DNA of 64,000 bases, taken from Chitinophagaceae bacterium DXS. Lineage in GTDB: Bacteria; Bacteroidota; Bacteroidia; Chitinophagales; Chitinophagaceae. The stretch is from the NCBI GenBank assembly GCA_030345135.1, contig CP128386.1, positions 5,531,227 through 5,595,226 on the forward strand, read 5' to 3'. How positions within the stretch are numbered: position 1 is the stretch's first letter; each line of letters starts with the position of its first letter. This document shows, in pieces, positions 7,595 to 16,247 of the stretch. A model generated the notes under the pieces. It was not told where the DNA came from, made no database searches, and worked only from the letters and a program-made list of their open reading frames with translations. Made by a program: the position numbers and the translations under genes.

Positions 7595-10507
7595 ATGCAT
7601 GATCACAATAACCTCCGAAAAACCGGTGTTGATGTCCTTGGCGATGTTCCATGGGGAACACATTTTTGCCAATTCTACGAAACCAAAGAAGACCTGCTCG
7701 AATTGCTAATACCGTATTTTAAAACTGGTCTTGCGAACAGCGAATTTTGTCTTTGGATAGTTTTTTACCCGATAAAAGTAGAAGATGCGTTTGAATTGCT
7801 AAAAGTACATGTACCGAACTTTCAACAGCATATTGAAAAAAACAGCATTGAAATACTGCCATATACGGAATGGTATTTTAGGGATGGCAAGTTTGATGGA
7901 AAAGCCATCACCAATGCCATTACAGAACTACTTCAAAATGCGTTGAAACGAGGTTATGCTGGTTTACGCATAAACGGTAATGAAACCTGGCTGGAAAGTA
8001 ATGACTGGGCGGATTTTATGGAATATGAAAAAGAGCTGAATGTTTTAGTACAAAACAAACCTGTTATTATATTATGCACGTATCCTCTTTCTCATTCCAG
8101 CGGCGCAACACTGCTTGATGTGGCTGATGCACATGAAGCTGTTATAGCAAAACGTAAAGGCGGCTGGGCGATCTTAGAAAAACCAGAATTTAAAAAAGTG
8201 AAAGCTGATCTGGTTAAAGAAAATGAAGCTTTAGATGCTTTGATAGCAGAACGGACCAATGAATTAGAAAATGCGGTCAAAGAATTAAAAAAGGAAATTG
8301 ACGAACGCAAGGAGGCAGAAGACAAATTTGTTAAAGAAAAAGAATTAAGCAAAGCAATTAGAGAAAGCTTTCCCGGCATCGTTAATATTATTGACGAGAA
8401 CTACAGAATATTGGAATGGAACCGGATGTTTGAAATTTTCACTGGTTATACTGCCCAGGAGATTCCGCACCTCCACATATTAAATGACCTCCATGATATT
8501 TCTGACAGGGAAAGAGCTTTTGATCTCCATCAGCAGGCATTTGCTAACATAACGATAAGCGGTGACTTTAAAATTCGAACAAAAGATGGATCCATTCGCC
8601 AGGTTTTTATTATAAGCCGAAGAATAAATTATGAGGATAAACCATGCCTGATCATTTGTGGAATTGATATTACCGAACGCAAAAATGCAGAAGAACAGAT
8701 CAAACGGCAAATAGAATTGACAAACGAAATCATTGATACAATTCCCGTTATGACGTGGATCATTTTACCTGATGGCACACTTGATTTCGTAACCAAGCGT
8801 TGGATAAAATATACAGGCATTTCCAGGGAAGAATTAATTCGTCAACCAACGCTTCCTATTCACCCGGATGATCTCCCAAGAATCCTGGAAAACTGGCGGG
8901 TAAACATGGCGACAGGACAACCCTTTGATGACGAAATGCGATTGCAGGGAGCCGATGGAAAATACCGCTGGTTCCTGGTCCGTAGCGCACCCTTGTGCGA
9001 CAGACACGGACAGGTTCTTAAGTGGTTCGGAGTATCAATTGACATAGAAGATCGCCGGCGGACCGAAGAGAAGCTCAGACAGAGCGAGAACCTTTTGACT
9101 GAGGCTGAGAAAATAGCCCATGTTGGCAGCTGGAGTCTGGATTTGCATACCAATATCGCAACATCATCGGATGAGCTTTACCGGATGTTTGGTATTAAAA
9201 AATCGGATTTCGATCATAGTCTGGAATCGGTGTTCAATCTTATTCATCCGCATGATCGGGGCCTTGTGAGGCGTGTTGTAAAAGAAGCAATTACAGCCCG
9301 TGCACCATATGATTTTTATTTCCGCAGAATTATGCCTGATAAAAAAGTGCGGATTATTCATGCGCGCGGTACTGTAATGACGGATGCAGAAGGAAATGCA
9401 GTGAGGCTATATGGAGCATCACAGGATGTAACCGAGAGCAGGGAGGCAGAAGACAAGCTGCGTTTAGCTTATCAACGATTGTCTTATCATGTGGAAAACA
9501 CTCCTCTTGCAGTGATCGAGTGGGACAAAGATCTGAATATTACCAGATGGTCGGGACAGGCTGAAAAAATTTTCGGATGGAAAGCATCAGAAGTATTAGG
9601 CAGAAACAGGTACGATCCTGATTTCCTGATAGTTTACAAAGATGATGAAAAGAAAGTTGCAAAAGTCGACTATGAATTAATGAACGGTCTTGTTGAGAGA
9701 AATTTGAGCCTTAACCGCAATTATACAAAAGACGGAAAGGTAGTTTATTGCAAATGGTACAACTCTGTTTTAAAAGATAACCAGGGAAACGTGATCACCA
9801 TTTTATCTTTAACACATGATGTAACCGAAAGAAAAAAAGCAGAAGAAAAGCTGACTGAATCTTATCGTGAAATCCGTTTATTGTCCGAACACCTTCAAAA
9901 TATACGTGAAGAGGAACGAACCCATATTGCGAGGGAAATCCATGATGAATTGGGACAACAGTTAACCGTAATTAAAATGGATCTTTTATGCCTCAGCGAG
10001 AAGATAAGCGACAATGATGATATTGTTAAGCAAAGATTTCACGATTTGACAGAAATACTTGACGCAACTATGGAAACTGTGCGAAAAATTTCATATGAAT
10101 TGCGTCCGAACTTGCTTGATTTGGGATTGGATGACGCCATAGAATGGCATTTGAAAGAATTTGAAAAGCGGTCAGCCATCAAAACATCTTTCTATTCATC
10201 TGAAGAAGAATTAGACCTTGATGATTCGACAAAAACAGGCTTATTTCGCATTTTCCAGGAATCGCTAACTAACGTCGCACGACATTCAAAAGCAAGCCAT
10301 GTGCAGGTTGAAATTGTCAAAGAAACCAATGAAATTATTTTACGTATATATGATAACGGACGGGGTTTTGATATTAGCGAAGCCGCAAAGAAGAAAACAT
10401 TAGGTATATTAGGAATGAAAGAGCGAGCTGAGATGATGTCAGGAAGTTATAATATTGAAAGTATTCCTGGCAAAGGAACGACGGTAACTACAAGAATATC
10501 TTATTGA
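7595..10507 (+). CDS. MEDS-PAS multidomain sensor histidine kinase
   Basis: A 970-residue protein without a signal peptide or obvious TM segment, so a cytoplasmic sensor. Residues about 10-190 form a MEDS (DcmR-type) domain: VPWGTHFCQFYETKEDLLELL at its start. A coiled coil follows (about 200-260). Four PAS domains with PAC tails then occur, each ending in a TERK/DRRR/SREA-type linker (about 255-370, 375-490, 500-620, 625-755). The HisKA_3 core reads ERTHIAREIHDELGQQ with the phospho-acceptor His near residue 786. The HATPase N box (FQESLTNVARHSKA) and G boxes (DNGRGFD, GILGMKERAEMM) are intact. It is followed after 15 bases by a NarL-type regulator, its evident partner. The MEDS domain is thought to sense small organic ligands; the ligand here is unknown. 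Confidence 0.85.
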   Translation: MHDHNNLRKTGVDVLGDVPWGTHFCQFYETKEDLLELLIPYFKTGLANSEFCLWIVFYPIKVEDAFELLKVHVPNFQQHIEKNSIEILPYTEWYFRDGKFDGKAITNAITELLQNALKRGYAGLRINGNETWLESNDWADFMEYEKELNVLVQNKPVIILCTYPLSHSSGATLLDVADAHEAVIAKRKGGWAILEKPEFKKVKADLVKENEALDALIAERTNELENAVKELKKEIDERKEAEDKFVKEKELSKAIRESFPGIVNIIDENYRILEWNRMFEIFTGYTAQEIPHLHILNDLHDISDRERAFDLHQQAFANITISGDFKIRTKDGSIRQVFIISRRINYEDKPCLIICGIDITERKNAEEQIKRQIELTNEIIDTIPVMTWIILPDGTLDFVTKRWIKYTGISREELIRQPTLPIHPDDLPRILENWRVNMATGQPFDDEMRLQGADGKYRWFLVRSAPLCDRHGQVLKWFGVSIDIEDRRRTEEKLRQSENLLTEAEKIAHVGSWSLDLHTNIATSSDELYRMFGIKKSDFDHSLESVFNLIHPHDRGLVRRVVKEAITARAPYDFYFRRIMPDKKVRIIHARGTVMTDAEGNAVRLYGASQDVTESREAEDKLRLAYQRLSYHVENTPLAVIEWDKDLNITRWSGQAEKIFGWKASEVLGRNRYDPDFLIVYKDDEKKVAKVDYELMNGLVERNLSLNRNYTKDGKVVYCKWYNSVLKDNQGNVITILSLTHDVTERKKAEEKLTESYREIRLLSEHLQNIREEERTHIAREIHDELGQQLTVIKMDLLCLSEKISDNDDIVKQRFHDLTEILDATMETVRKISYELRPNLLDLGLDDAIEWHLKEFEKRSAIKTSFYSSEEELDLDDSTKTGLFRIFQESLTNVARHSKASHVQVEIVKETNEIILRIYDNGRGFDISEAAKKKTLGILGMKERAEMMSGSYNIESIPGKGTTVTTRISY

Positions 10508-10522
10508 AAAAGGAGACCAATA

Positions 10523-11152
10523 ATGGTTCGGATTTTAATTGCTGACGATCATGCTATTGTTCGAAGAGGTCTAAGGCACATTATACATGAAGAATACCCA
10601 TTTGCTGAAATAGGGGAAGCGTCTGATGCAGAAGAGTTAGTAAAAAAAGTAATTGCACAAAACTGGGATGTGGTTATTTGTGATCTGAATATGCCGGGCA
10701 GAAGTGGAATAGATGCAGTGAAACAAATCAGGCAATCATTTTCGAAATTGCCGATTTTGATCATGAGCGTGTATCCTGAAGATCAGTATGCCATCAGATC
10801 TTTAAAGGCAGGAGCTGCAGGTTATCTAAGCAAAGTTTCCATTCATTATGATCTCATTAAAGCAATTCAAACGGTTCTAAACGGGAAAAAATTTATTACA
10901 CCGGCAATTGCGGAAAAAGTGCTTGATGCTTTTAGCAATGAGCATACTGGCCCACCACACGAATCGCTTTCCGATCGTGAATTTGAGGTATTCAAGTTAT
11001 TGGCTACGGGAAAAACTATTTCAGAAATAGCACATCAGCTCTCTTTAAGTGGTAATACGGTAAGCACTTATCGCTCCCGTGTTTTAGACAAAATGCACCT
11101 GCAGTCCAATGCTGATATGACCCGATATGCTTTAGAAAGAAAACTGATTTAA
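10523..11152 (+). CDS. NarL/FixJ-family response regulator
   Basis: A 209-residue protein. The receiver has the acidic pair DD at 8-9, the phospho-acceptor Asp54 in ICDLNMPG, and Lys in YLSKVS. The C-terminal LuxR helix-turn-helix reads LSDREFEVFKLLATGKTISE and then a NTVSTYRSRVLDKM recognition helix. A good ribosome site (AAAGGAGAC) precedes the ATG, and the gene follows the kinase at 7595 by 15 bases. It should be phosphorylated by that kinase and act as a DNA-binding activator. Target genes are not evident. A modest hairpin terminator lies just after the stop. Confidence 0.9.
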   Translation: MVRILIADDHAIVRRGLRHIIHEEYPFAEIGEASDAEELVKKVIAQNWDVVICDLNMPGRSGIDAVKQIRQSFSKLPILIMSVYPEDQYAIRSLKAGAAGYLSKVSIHYDLIKAIQTVLNGKKFITPAIAEKVLDAFSNEHTGPPHESLSDREFEVFKLLATGKTISEIAHQLSLSGNTVSTYRSRVLDKMHLQSNADMTRYALERKLI

Positions 11153-11157
11153 ATGTC

Positions 11158-11177
11158 ACTACAGTTTGTAGTTTTTT
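11158..11177 (+). terminator. Short hairpin terminator after the NarL-type regulator
   Basis: Six-bp stem ACTACA/TGTAGT with a 3-base loop runs directly into six T residues. Short but correctly placed after the stop at 11152. Confidence 0.45.
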
Positions 11178-11994
11178 AACTACAGAACAAATCACAATAT
11201 CATTGATTTTTTGTGCGTGGAATTGTGCATTTCTTTGAGCTTATTAAAGGATGCTGCTAGCCCACTAACGATACAGCTGGTTAATGACAACTACGCTTTG
11301 CTGAAAGAATGAAACCTTACTTTAAATGTTGCCGGCCCTCCGGCAGTACAGGTGGGTTAAGCTATCAAGAAGTAGAAAAAATCATCAAAATACGAATGCC
11401 AGGACTTGCCTTGGTATACTGGTTACAAACCAGGCAGATGGGTATCGCCACAGCCTGTACCTGAATCTGGGAACTGAACATTTTTTTGATAAGGAAAATG
11501 ATTTTGAGACCATGCCTGATTTCATTTCCAAAGCCTGGCCAGGTATTATGTAAAAATCAATTCGCAAAATAAGATTTGGGAAATACAATCACATTTACAG
11601 GCGGATCCAATCAATATCTTGAATCGATTATTTATTTCACTATAATAATCATTTCGAGAAAAGAAAGCGGTAAATAAATTACTGGAAGAACAGTTAAAAA
11701 ATCGCCTAAAAGAAAGGACCTGCCTTCAGCCCTTCGGGAATTTTTGAAGGTAATAGTAATGCCTGTGACCGTTATCAAAAGATGAGAAAACGCTTAAACA
11801 CTTAATAAGGCAACGTTTTGAAGAAGTAGTGAAATAAAAAAAAATCTGTGGAAAAAAAATGAGGTTATAAAGGTTCAGCGAACTTTAAAACCCTCTTCAA
11901 TAATACACAATAAGTGTTCTTTTCTTGATATGGAGCACTACGAAACCATCCATATGCCCGGGTCTTTGTCTCTAGAATAAACTCAATCATATCT
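11178..11994. other. Intergenic or decayed DNA, no recognisable gene
   Basis: About 800 bases with only short frames. One runs 11326-11553 and another short one (KKAVNKLLEEQLKNRLKER) lies near 11660. I recognise neither. The density of broken signalling genes around it suggests decayed coding DNA, but no domain can be named. Confidence 0.4.
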
Positions 11995-12414
11995 ATGAAA
12001 AATAATTTTTGTTTTAAAAAAGTGATGATGATCGATGACGACTATATTGTTAGAACGCTCGTGACAAAAATGCTTAAAAAGTATCATTTTGCCAATGAGA
12101 TCATCAGTTGTGAAACGGGAAGTGAAGCCATAAAGTACTTAAGAGAAAATTCGTTTTCTCTACCCTGCATAATTATTCTTGACATAAACATGCCTGAAAT
12201 GAATGGATTTGAATTTCTGGAAAGGTTCGATAAACTGAATATAAAAAAGAAAGATAATTGCTTTATTATCATGAATACCAGTTCTGCCAATCCGGAAGAT
12301 ATAAAAAGAGCGGAAGAAAACCAGCATGTTCAGTTATTTCTTACTAAGCCTTTAACCATTTTAAAATTAGAGGCAATAAAACATGCATTTTCTAATTCTC
12401 TTAAGCCTGATTAA
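11995..12414 (+). CDS. Stand-alone CheY-like response regulator receiver
   Basis: A 139-residue single receiver domain. It has the acidic cluster at 14-16 (MMIDDDYIV), the phospho-acceptor Asp63 in ILDINMPEMNG, a conserved Thr/Ser switch region (IIMNTSSANPED) and the Lys in FLTKPL. There is no output domain, so it would act by protein contact or phosphotransfer. No kinase is adjacent in the same operon; the nearest intact one is the MEDS-PAS kinase 1.5 kb upstream. Single-domain receivers of this type are common in Bacteroidota. Confidence 0.88.
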   Translation: MKNNFCFKKVMMIDDDYIVRTLVTKMLKKYHFANEIISCETGSEAIKYLRENSFSLPCIIILDINMPEMNGFEFLERFDKLNIKKKDNCFIIMNTSSANPEDIKRAEENQHVQLFLTKPLTILKLEAIKHAFSNSLKPD

Positions 12415-12499
12415 TTCCGAATTATTATCGGCCAGATGGAAGTAGAAAATTGCCGCAGGTTTATCATTCTGGATAATAATTGCTCTTATTCTAGCCGCA

Positions 12500-12730
12500 T
12501 TAGCCTGCTCCCTGAAGCTTGTCATTTATAATATATTCAATTTTTCCTGTGCCGATAACTGTCGCACCTTCTCTAAATTCAAACTCCATTTCTTCTGTCA
12601 AACTACCCGCAAAACGGTCTGGCGATACGATTTTAATTTTTGCATCAACAGTGTCGCCAAGTAAAACCGTCTCTTGGGCGTTAAAGGTTTGTTGTCCCGA
12701 AGTCTGCATTTCGGTAAAGTCAAATTTTAA
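12500..12730 (-). pseudogene. Remnant of an EF-Tu domain 3-like protein
   Basis: The minus-strand frame ends at 12500. From about 12730 it reads KFDFTEMQTSGQQTFNAQ, then VLLGDTVDAKIKIVSP and MEFEFREGATVIGTGKI. This follows the last beta-barrel of EF-Tu (MPGD..., RFAIREGGRTVGAG). No start codon gives a whole domain. The N-terminal half is missing and the frame breaks off where the MauE-like fragment begins on the other strand. It is best read as a truncated copy of a small EF-Tu-C-like protein. Confidence 0.5.
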
Positions 12731-12735
12731 ACAAA

Positions 12736-13077
12736 TTGATTGAATGGAAAAGCTTCAGAGATCAATTATCAAGAATGCCCGTTATTGGTAATTTTTCAGG
12801 ACTTTTTGCTATTGCCATTCCCGTTTCAGAAATTTTACTTGCAACCGCACTTGCATTTTCTAATGACATCAAATATGCGCTGTGGGGATCATTCGTGCTG
12901 CTGTCCATTTTTACAGCATACATTGTCGTACTAACAAGCTTTGCTCCTCACCTACCCTGTTCGTGCGGCGGAGTTATTGAACAGCTGAGTTGGCATCAGC
13001 ACCTGGTTTTTAATTGCCTCTTAATGCTATTAAACCTAATAGCTATAAAATTAGCGAGAAAGATAAGCTACACCTAA
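12736..13077 (+). pseudogene. MauE/DoxX-like redox-associated membrane protein, missing its N-terminus
   Basis: The open frame begins with LIEWKSFRDQLSRMPVIG, which corresponds to the segment after the first TM helix in MauE-like proteins. Three hydrophobic helices follow, with the family's PCSCGGV motif before the last one (SWHQHLVFN). Full relatives are about 140-150 residues with four helices; here the first helix is missing and the only start is a TTG. An in-frame TAA lies at about 12714. Such proteins accompany thiol-redox systems in Bacteroidota. It is followed by a DUF6520 gene, a pairing that is common in this phylum. Confidence 0.6.
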
Positions 13078-13164
13078 TTGCAATATCCTGTAGATGAGCT
13101 CCTACAGGCAGGTTATTCGGATGTCCCGTTAAAACAGGCCGAGCCTTTCACTAAAAATTTTAAT

Positions 13165-13476
13165 ATGAAAAAACAATTGTTCGGCGTAGCGGCTATAGTT
13201 GTTGCCATAAGCGCCAGTGCTTTTACGCACATCAAGACAAAACCAGCATCTGACCTGGTTTGGTTTGAAGTTAATGCAAGTGGAAATCCGCTTCATTCTT
13301 CAATGGGTGAGCAAGGTGACAATCCACCAGCAGCCTATAGTTGTAGCACAGGGGCAATCCGATGCGCAAGGGCGTATAGTATTGCAGAAAATGAAGTAAC
13401 GCTAAATCCTGATGGCATCACTTATACATTGAATACCAGTGCTGCAAATTTTAACCAGGAAAGGAAGAAAAATTAA
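13165..13476 (+). CDS. DUF6520 family small exported protein
   Basis: A 103-residue protein with a signal-like N-terminus (MKKQLFGVAAIVVAISASAF) and a short mature chain holding two Cys (SCSTGAIRCARAY). The ATG at 13165 is chosen because it puts the signal peptide at the very start; the open frame extends further upstream without support. It lies 88 bases after the MauE-like fragment, as in many Bacteroidota genomes, and ends before a clear terminator. No molecular function is established for the family. Confidence 0.7.
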   Translation: MKKQLFGVAAIVVAISASAFTHIKTKPASDLVWFEVNASGNPLHSSMGEQGDNPPAAYSCSTGAIRCARAYSIAENEVTLNPDGITYTLNTSAANFNQERKKN

Positions 13477-13491
13477 GCGGTGGTAAAAATG

Positions 13492-13527
13492 AAAAAAGGG
13501 CAGCCAAGTTTTGACCGCCCTTTTAAT
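13492..13527 (+). terminator. Terminator after the DUF6520 gene
   Basis: AAAAGGGC and GCCCTTTT flank a 17-base loop that may extend the stem, giving an A-tract/T-tract hairpin 15 bases after the stop. It may act in both directions. Confidence 0.65.
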
Positions 13528-13588
13528 TCAAAATACAAAGTAAATATCTTCTTACGAGCCGTTATTAAACATTAAAAAAATTACAGCC

Positions 13589-13729
13589 CTAATTAGAAGC
13601 TTGGCTAAAATAAAAGCTATCATCTCCCGTATTGTGAGCCAAAACCATTATAAAGTATTCAATCATATCTTCAAACCAAACGATTTGATCTGAAGGCTTG
13701 GATGAAACGATGAGTTTTATTTTAACCAT
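13589..13729 (-). CDS. Possible 46-residue small protein
   Basis: An ATG-started frame encodes MVKIKLIVSSKPSDQIVWFE followed by a hydrophobic stretch (MIEYFIMVLA) and a polar tail. It lies 55 bases downstream of the minus-strand unknown gene at 13785-14141 and could be in the same transcript. I do not recognise it; it may be a gene fragment. Confidence 0.3.
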   Translation of the reverse strand: MVKIKLIVSSKPSDQIVWFEDMIEYFIMVLAHNTGDDSFYFSQASN

Positions 13730-13784
13730 CGTTTACCATCATCCTTTTGACAATCACTTTTTGTTATAATTGCCTTTTTCGCTA

Positions 13785-14141
13785 TTATTTTTTCTGAAAT
13801 GGCCGAACAATTTTTCGCTGTTGAAGTTCATCAAAGTTTACTTTAAATGGATCGTATTGTGACCTTTTCCAAACTCTTTTTTTAAATTTAAACTCATACA
13901 CTAAGGAGTTTCCATCTCCTGGGAAAACGATATATTTATCCCAGTTAGCATTGAGCGTAAAATGCAATTGCAGTGTGTCGCCATCCTGATGAAGCATTTC
14001 AATGTCAAAAATGTTGCTTTCATTTAGCTGAGTAAGAATTGTAGTTTCATTAAATTTCTCCGTTGCGTCAGCAAGGCTTGGTTGTAAAATCATTTCGCCA
14101 ATTAAAGAATATTTCCGTTTTGTTGGTCTATTAAAACCCAA
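13785..14141 (-). CDS. Hypothetical protein
   Basis: A 118-residue frame that only has a TTG start (14141). It is hydrophilic, with a beta-rich look (DTLQLHFTLNANWDKYIVFP) and a basic C-terminal tail (LQQRKIVRPFQKK). I do not recognise a family. An alternative frame immediately upstream reads VEQLKHYWVLIDQQNGNIL before a stop, so a frameshift near 14105 may hide the true N-terminus. It faces the SSB remnant head to head, within a group of plasmid- or phage-type genes. Confidence 0.4.
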   Translation of the reverse strand: MGFNRPTKRKYSLIGEMILQPSLADATEKFNETTILTQLNESNIFDIEMLHQDGDTLQLHFTLNANWDKYIVFPGDGNSLVYEFKFKKRVWKRSQYDPFKVNFDELQQRKIVRPFQKK

Positions 14142-14144
14142 TAA

Positions 14145-14378
14145 TGTTTTAACTGTTCAACATTTATTGCTCCCTTACTAACAAAGGGAACAATGATCGA
14201 GCTAAGCGGCCGCATGAGTGTGAACGCATGGATTGGCGGCAACAATGAAGCACGTGCAGCCCTTGTATTTCATGTTGGCAATATCAAACTCCATGGGAGG
14301 TCGCAAAGCAGTAAACAAGCAAACAACACTACTGCAGCTTTAACTAGTGATGCAAATCCGGATGATCTACCCTTTTAA
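14145..14378 (+). pseudogene. ssb: Single-stranded DNA-binding protein, C-terminal remnant
   Basis: The open frame starts without an ATG and reads FNCSTFIAPLLTKGTMIELSG, then ARAALVFHVGNIKLHG. These are the last OB-fold strands of SSB. A short Ser/Thr/Gln linker and the acidic tip DDLPF follow, the conserved SSB tail that binds partner proteins. The first two thirds of the OB fold are missing. An ATG at 14193 could give a 61-residue peptide holding only the tail. An imperfect 11-bp inverted repeat (14166-14176/14184-14194) overlaps this point. SSB next to DUF932 is typical of conjugative or phage-derived DNA. Confidence 0.6.
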
Positions 14379-14428
14379 TTTTTCTCTTCACCAGCAAAGA
14401 AATTTTTAAACAATTAAAATCATTTACA

Positions 14429-15481
14429 ATGGCACACAATCTGAATTACAATGAAAAGACAGGAAACCACAGTTTCTTTAGCGTACAGGAAAAACCCTGG
14501 CATAGCCTGGGCAAGATCGTTACAGATTACCCACCAAGCGCTGAAGCGTTACAATTTGCAGGGCTGGATTATACTGTTCAAAAACGTGAATTATTTACGC
14601 ACTCCAGCAGTGAAACTGACACACCAGAACCTACACAAGAAAAAATAAAAGTTCCGGACTACTATGCAACTGTTCGGGCAGATAACAATGCCGTTCTCGG
14701 CGTTGTCGGCAAAGATTACAAGGTTGTCCAAAATGTTGATGCATTTTCTTTTTTTGACGAGATTGTAGGAGGCGGTGAAGGCATTCTTTATGAAACAGCG
14801 GGCGCACTTGGAAAAGGCGAACGAATTTTCATTACAGCGAAACTACCTTCTTATATCAAAGTCGACAATGATGACTTAATAGAAAATTATGTTTTTTTGA
14901 CCACTTCGCATGATGGTAGTGGAAGCATTATTGCCGCATTTACACCTGTGCGAATAGTGTGTAACAACACACTTAACGCAGCATTGCGGAACTGTTCTAA
15001 TGTTATTAAGATCCGCCATACCGCTAATGCAATTGAAAGGCTGAAAGAAGCGCATAAGGTAATGGGAATGGTAAACACACTAACACCAACTATCGAAAGC
15101 ATCTTCAACCAATTTTCTAAAATTCGCATATCCGATCCTCAGGTAATGGAATTGATCCGGCGCGCCATGTGTCCGAATAAAGAAGTTTTGGCCAAGCTGG
15201 AATTCGGAAAGCTCGACGAAACCAGTACAATATTTCAAAATATGTGCAACCAGGTTTATGAATATGCAATGACAAGTGAAACACAGCAACTGGAAACCAC
15301 CAAAGGCACATTGTTTGGCGCATATAATGCAGTAACTGGTTATTTTCAAAATGTTCGCAACTATAAAGATGCCGATACTAAAATGAATTCCATTCTTTGT
15401 GGCGGCATAGCACAAATGCGCAGACAGGCAGCTTTTAATATCTGCCTGTTTTTTTTGAAAAATAACAGTTTTAAGAATTAA
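14429..15481 (+). CDS. DUF932 phage/plasmid-like protein
   Basis: A 350-residue protein that matches the TIGR03299/DUF932 family: it opens with MAHNLNYNEKTGNHSFFS followed by VQEKPWHSLGKIV and contains GKDYKVVQN and RIVCNNTLNAAL. Relatives are found on conjugative plasmids, integrative elements and phages; their biochemical role is unknown. The last 15 residues (FFLKNNSFKN) look atypical, so the C-terminus may be altered. It follows the SSB remnant by 50 bases and is closed by a strong terminator. No signal peptide or membrane segment is visible. Confidence 0.82.
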   Translation: MAHNLNYNEKTGNHSFFSVQEKPWHSLGKIVTDYPPSAEALQFAGLDYTVQKRELFTHSSSETDTPEPTQEKIKVPDYYATVRADNNAVLGVVGKDYKVVQNVDAFSFFDEIVGGGEGILYETAGALGKGERIFITAKLPSYIKVDNDDLIENYVFLTTSHDGSGSIIAAFTPVRIVCNNTLNAALRNCSNVIKIRHTANAIERLKEAHKVMGMVNTLTPTIESIFNQFSKIRISDPQVMELIRRAMCPNKEVLAKLEFGKLDETSTIFQNMCNQVYEYAMTSETQQLETTKGTLFGAYNAVTGYFQNVRNYKDADTKMNSILCGGIAQMRRQAAFNICLFFLKNNSFKN

Positions 15482-15487
15482 AATTGC

Positions 15488-15516
15488 AAGCAGCGGCCAA
15501 GGAGCCGCTGCTTTTT
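15488..15516 (+). terminator. Terminator after the DUF932 gene
   Basis: AGCAGCGGC (15489-15497) pairs with GCCGCTGCT (15504-15512) around a 6-base loop, followed by a T run. It begins 8 bases after the stop codon. Confidence 0.8.
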
Positions 15517-15597
15517 AGAACTATTCGTAAACTTTAACGGTAATATTCAAAGAATCATTCCTGTGTTTGGCAAAAATAGCGTCGAATCAAAGCCCCC

Positions 15598-15626
15598 CGC
15601 GCCCGTGTCTTGCGGACACGGGCGCG
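15598..15626. repeat. Perfect GC-rich 12-bp hairpin in AT-rich DNA
   Basis: CGCGCCCGTGTC and its exact complement are separated by the 5-base loop TTGCG. There is no T run on either side, so it is not a normal intrinsic terminator. It stands out against the AT-rich surroundings. Confidence 0.75.
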
Positions 15627-16247
15627 GTTAATTGGTAAAGAAGGTGGAAATAAAAACATCCTTGCAGTACAATTATTGTTTGTGATAATTCCCAAAACCA
15701 CTACAGGCATTGTTCTAATCTTCAAATAACAAAGCTGTTCTTGCTTAAAATATATAGAGAAAGTATGTGCGAGTATCAAGCAGACCCGGAAAAGACTTAA
15801 ATAAGCATTAATCTGCGTCACAAATCCTTATAGCTTTACACTCTGGTAACAGCTGTCCTAAGTTAAGCGCCACACAAAGCCTAGTGCAGTCTTATTTTAC
15901 CCGACAAATAGCCACCTATTTGTGTAGCAAAAACGTCTGTAACCCGCTCGGCTTGCGCCATGCTGGGATATGCTCTGATCTTTTTTCCATCAAGGATGAA
16001 TTATCATTTATATGAATCATCGGAAAAAATCAACCGTCTTGATCTCATTGAACCATGACATTTTTTTAAGAATATCCCTAATACGAACGTTGTTTTTCCT
16101 CGCGTTGCATTTAAGAAAAGTGGCTCAATTATTACTACGGTCACAATAATCTATGTCGGAGAGTGTCTGGTAAAGAATGTACCCTGGACTTACATCTCGA
16201 TATATGCTGCGTCGATCCTTCTTTTAGTTTGAACGGATCACATAGAA
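15627..16247. other. Intergenic, no gene seen
   Basis: About 600 bases with only short, unconvincing frames. A minus-strand fragment near 15890-15990 reads SMAQAERVTDVFATQIGGYL before a stop; I cannot assign it. The region probably contains decayed coding sequence. Confidence 0.35.

Noticed and set aside
7464..7661. 65-codon minus-strand frame opposite the MEDS kinase start
   Set aside because: Overlaps the well-supported kinase start and has no features of its own.
11326..11553. 75-codon frame with a plausible C-terminal half
   Set aside because: No recognisable family, no clear start signal, and neighbouring frames look equally likely; left as unassigned DNA.
15555..15821. 88-codon minus-strand reading frame across the GC-rich hairpin
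   Set aside because: Composition is not protein-like, it has no family features, and it reads straight through the perfect palindrome.
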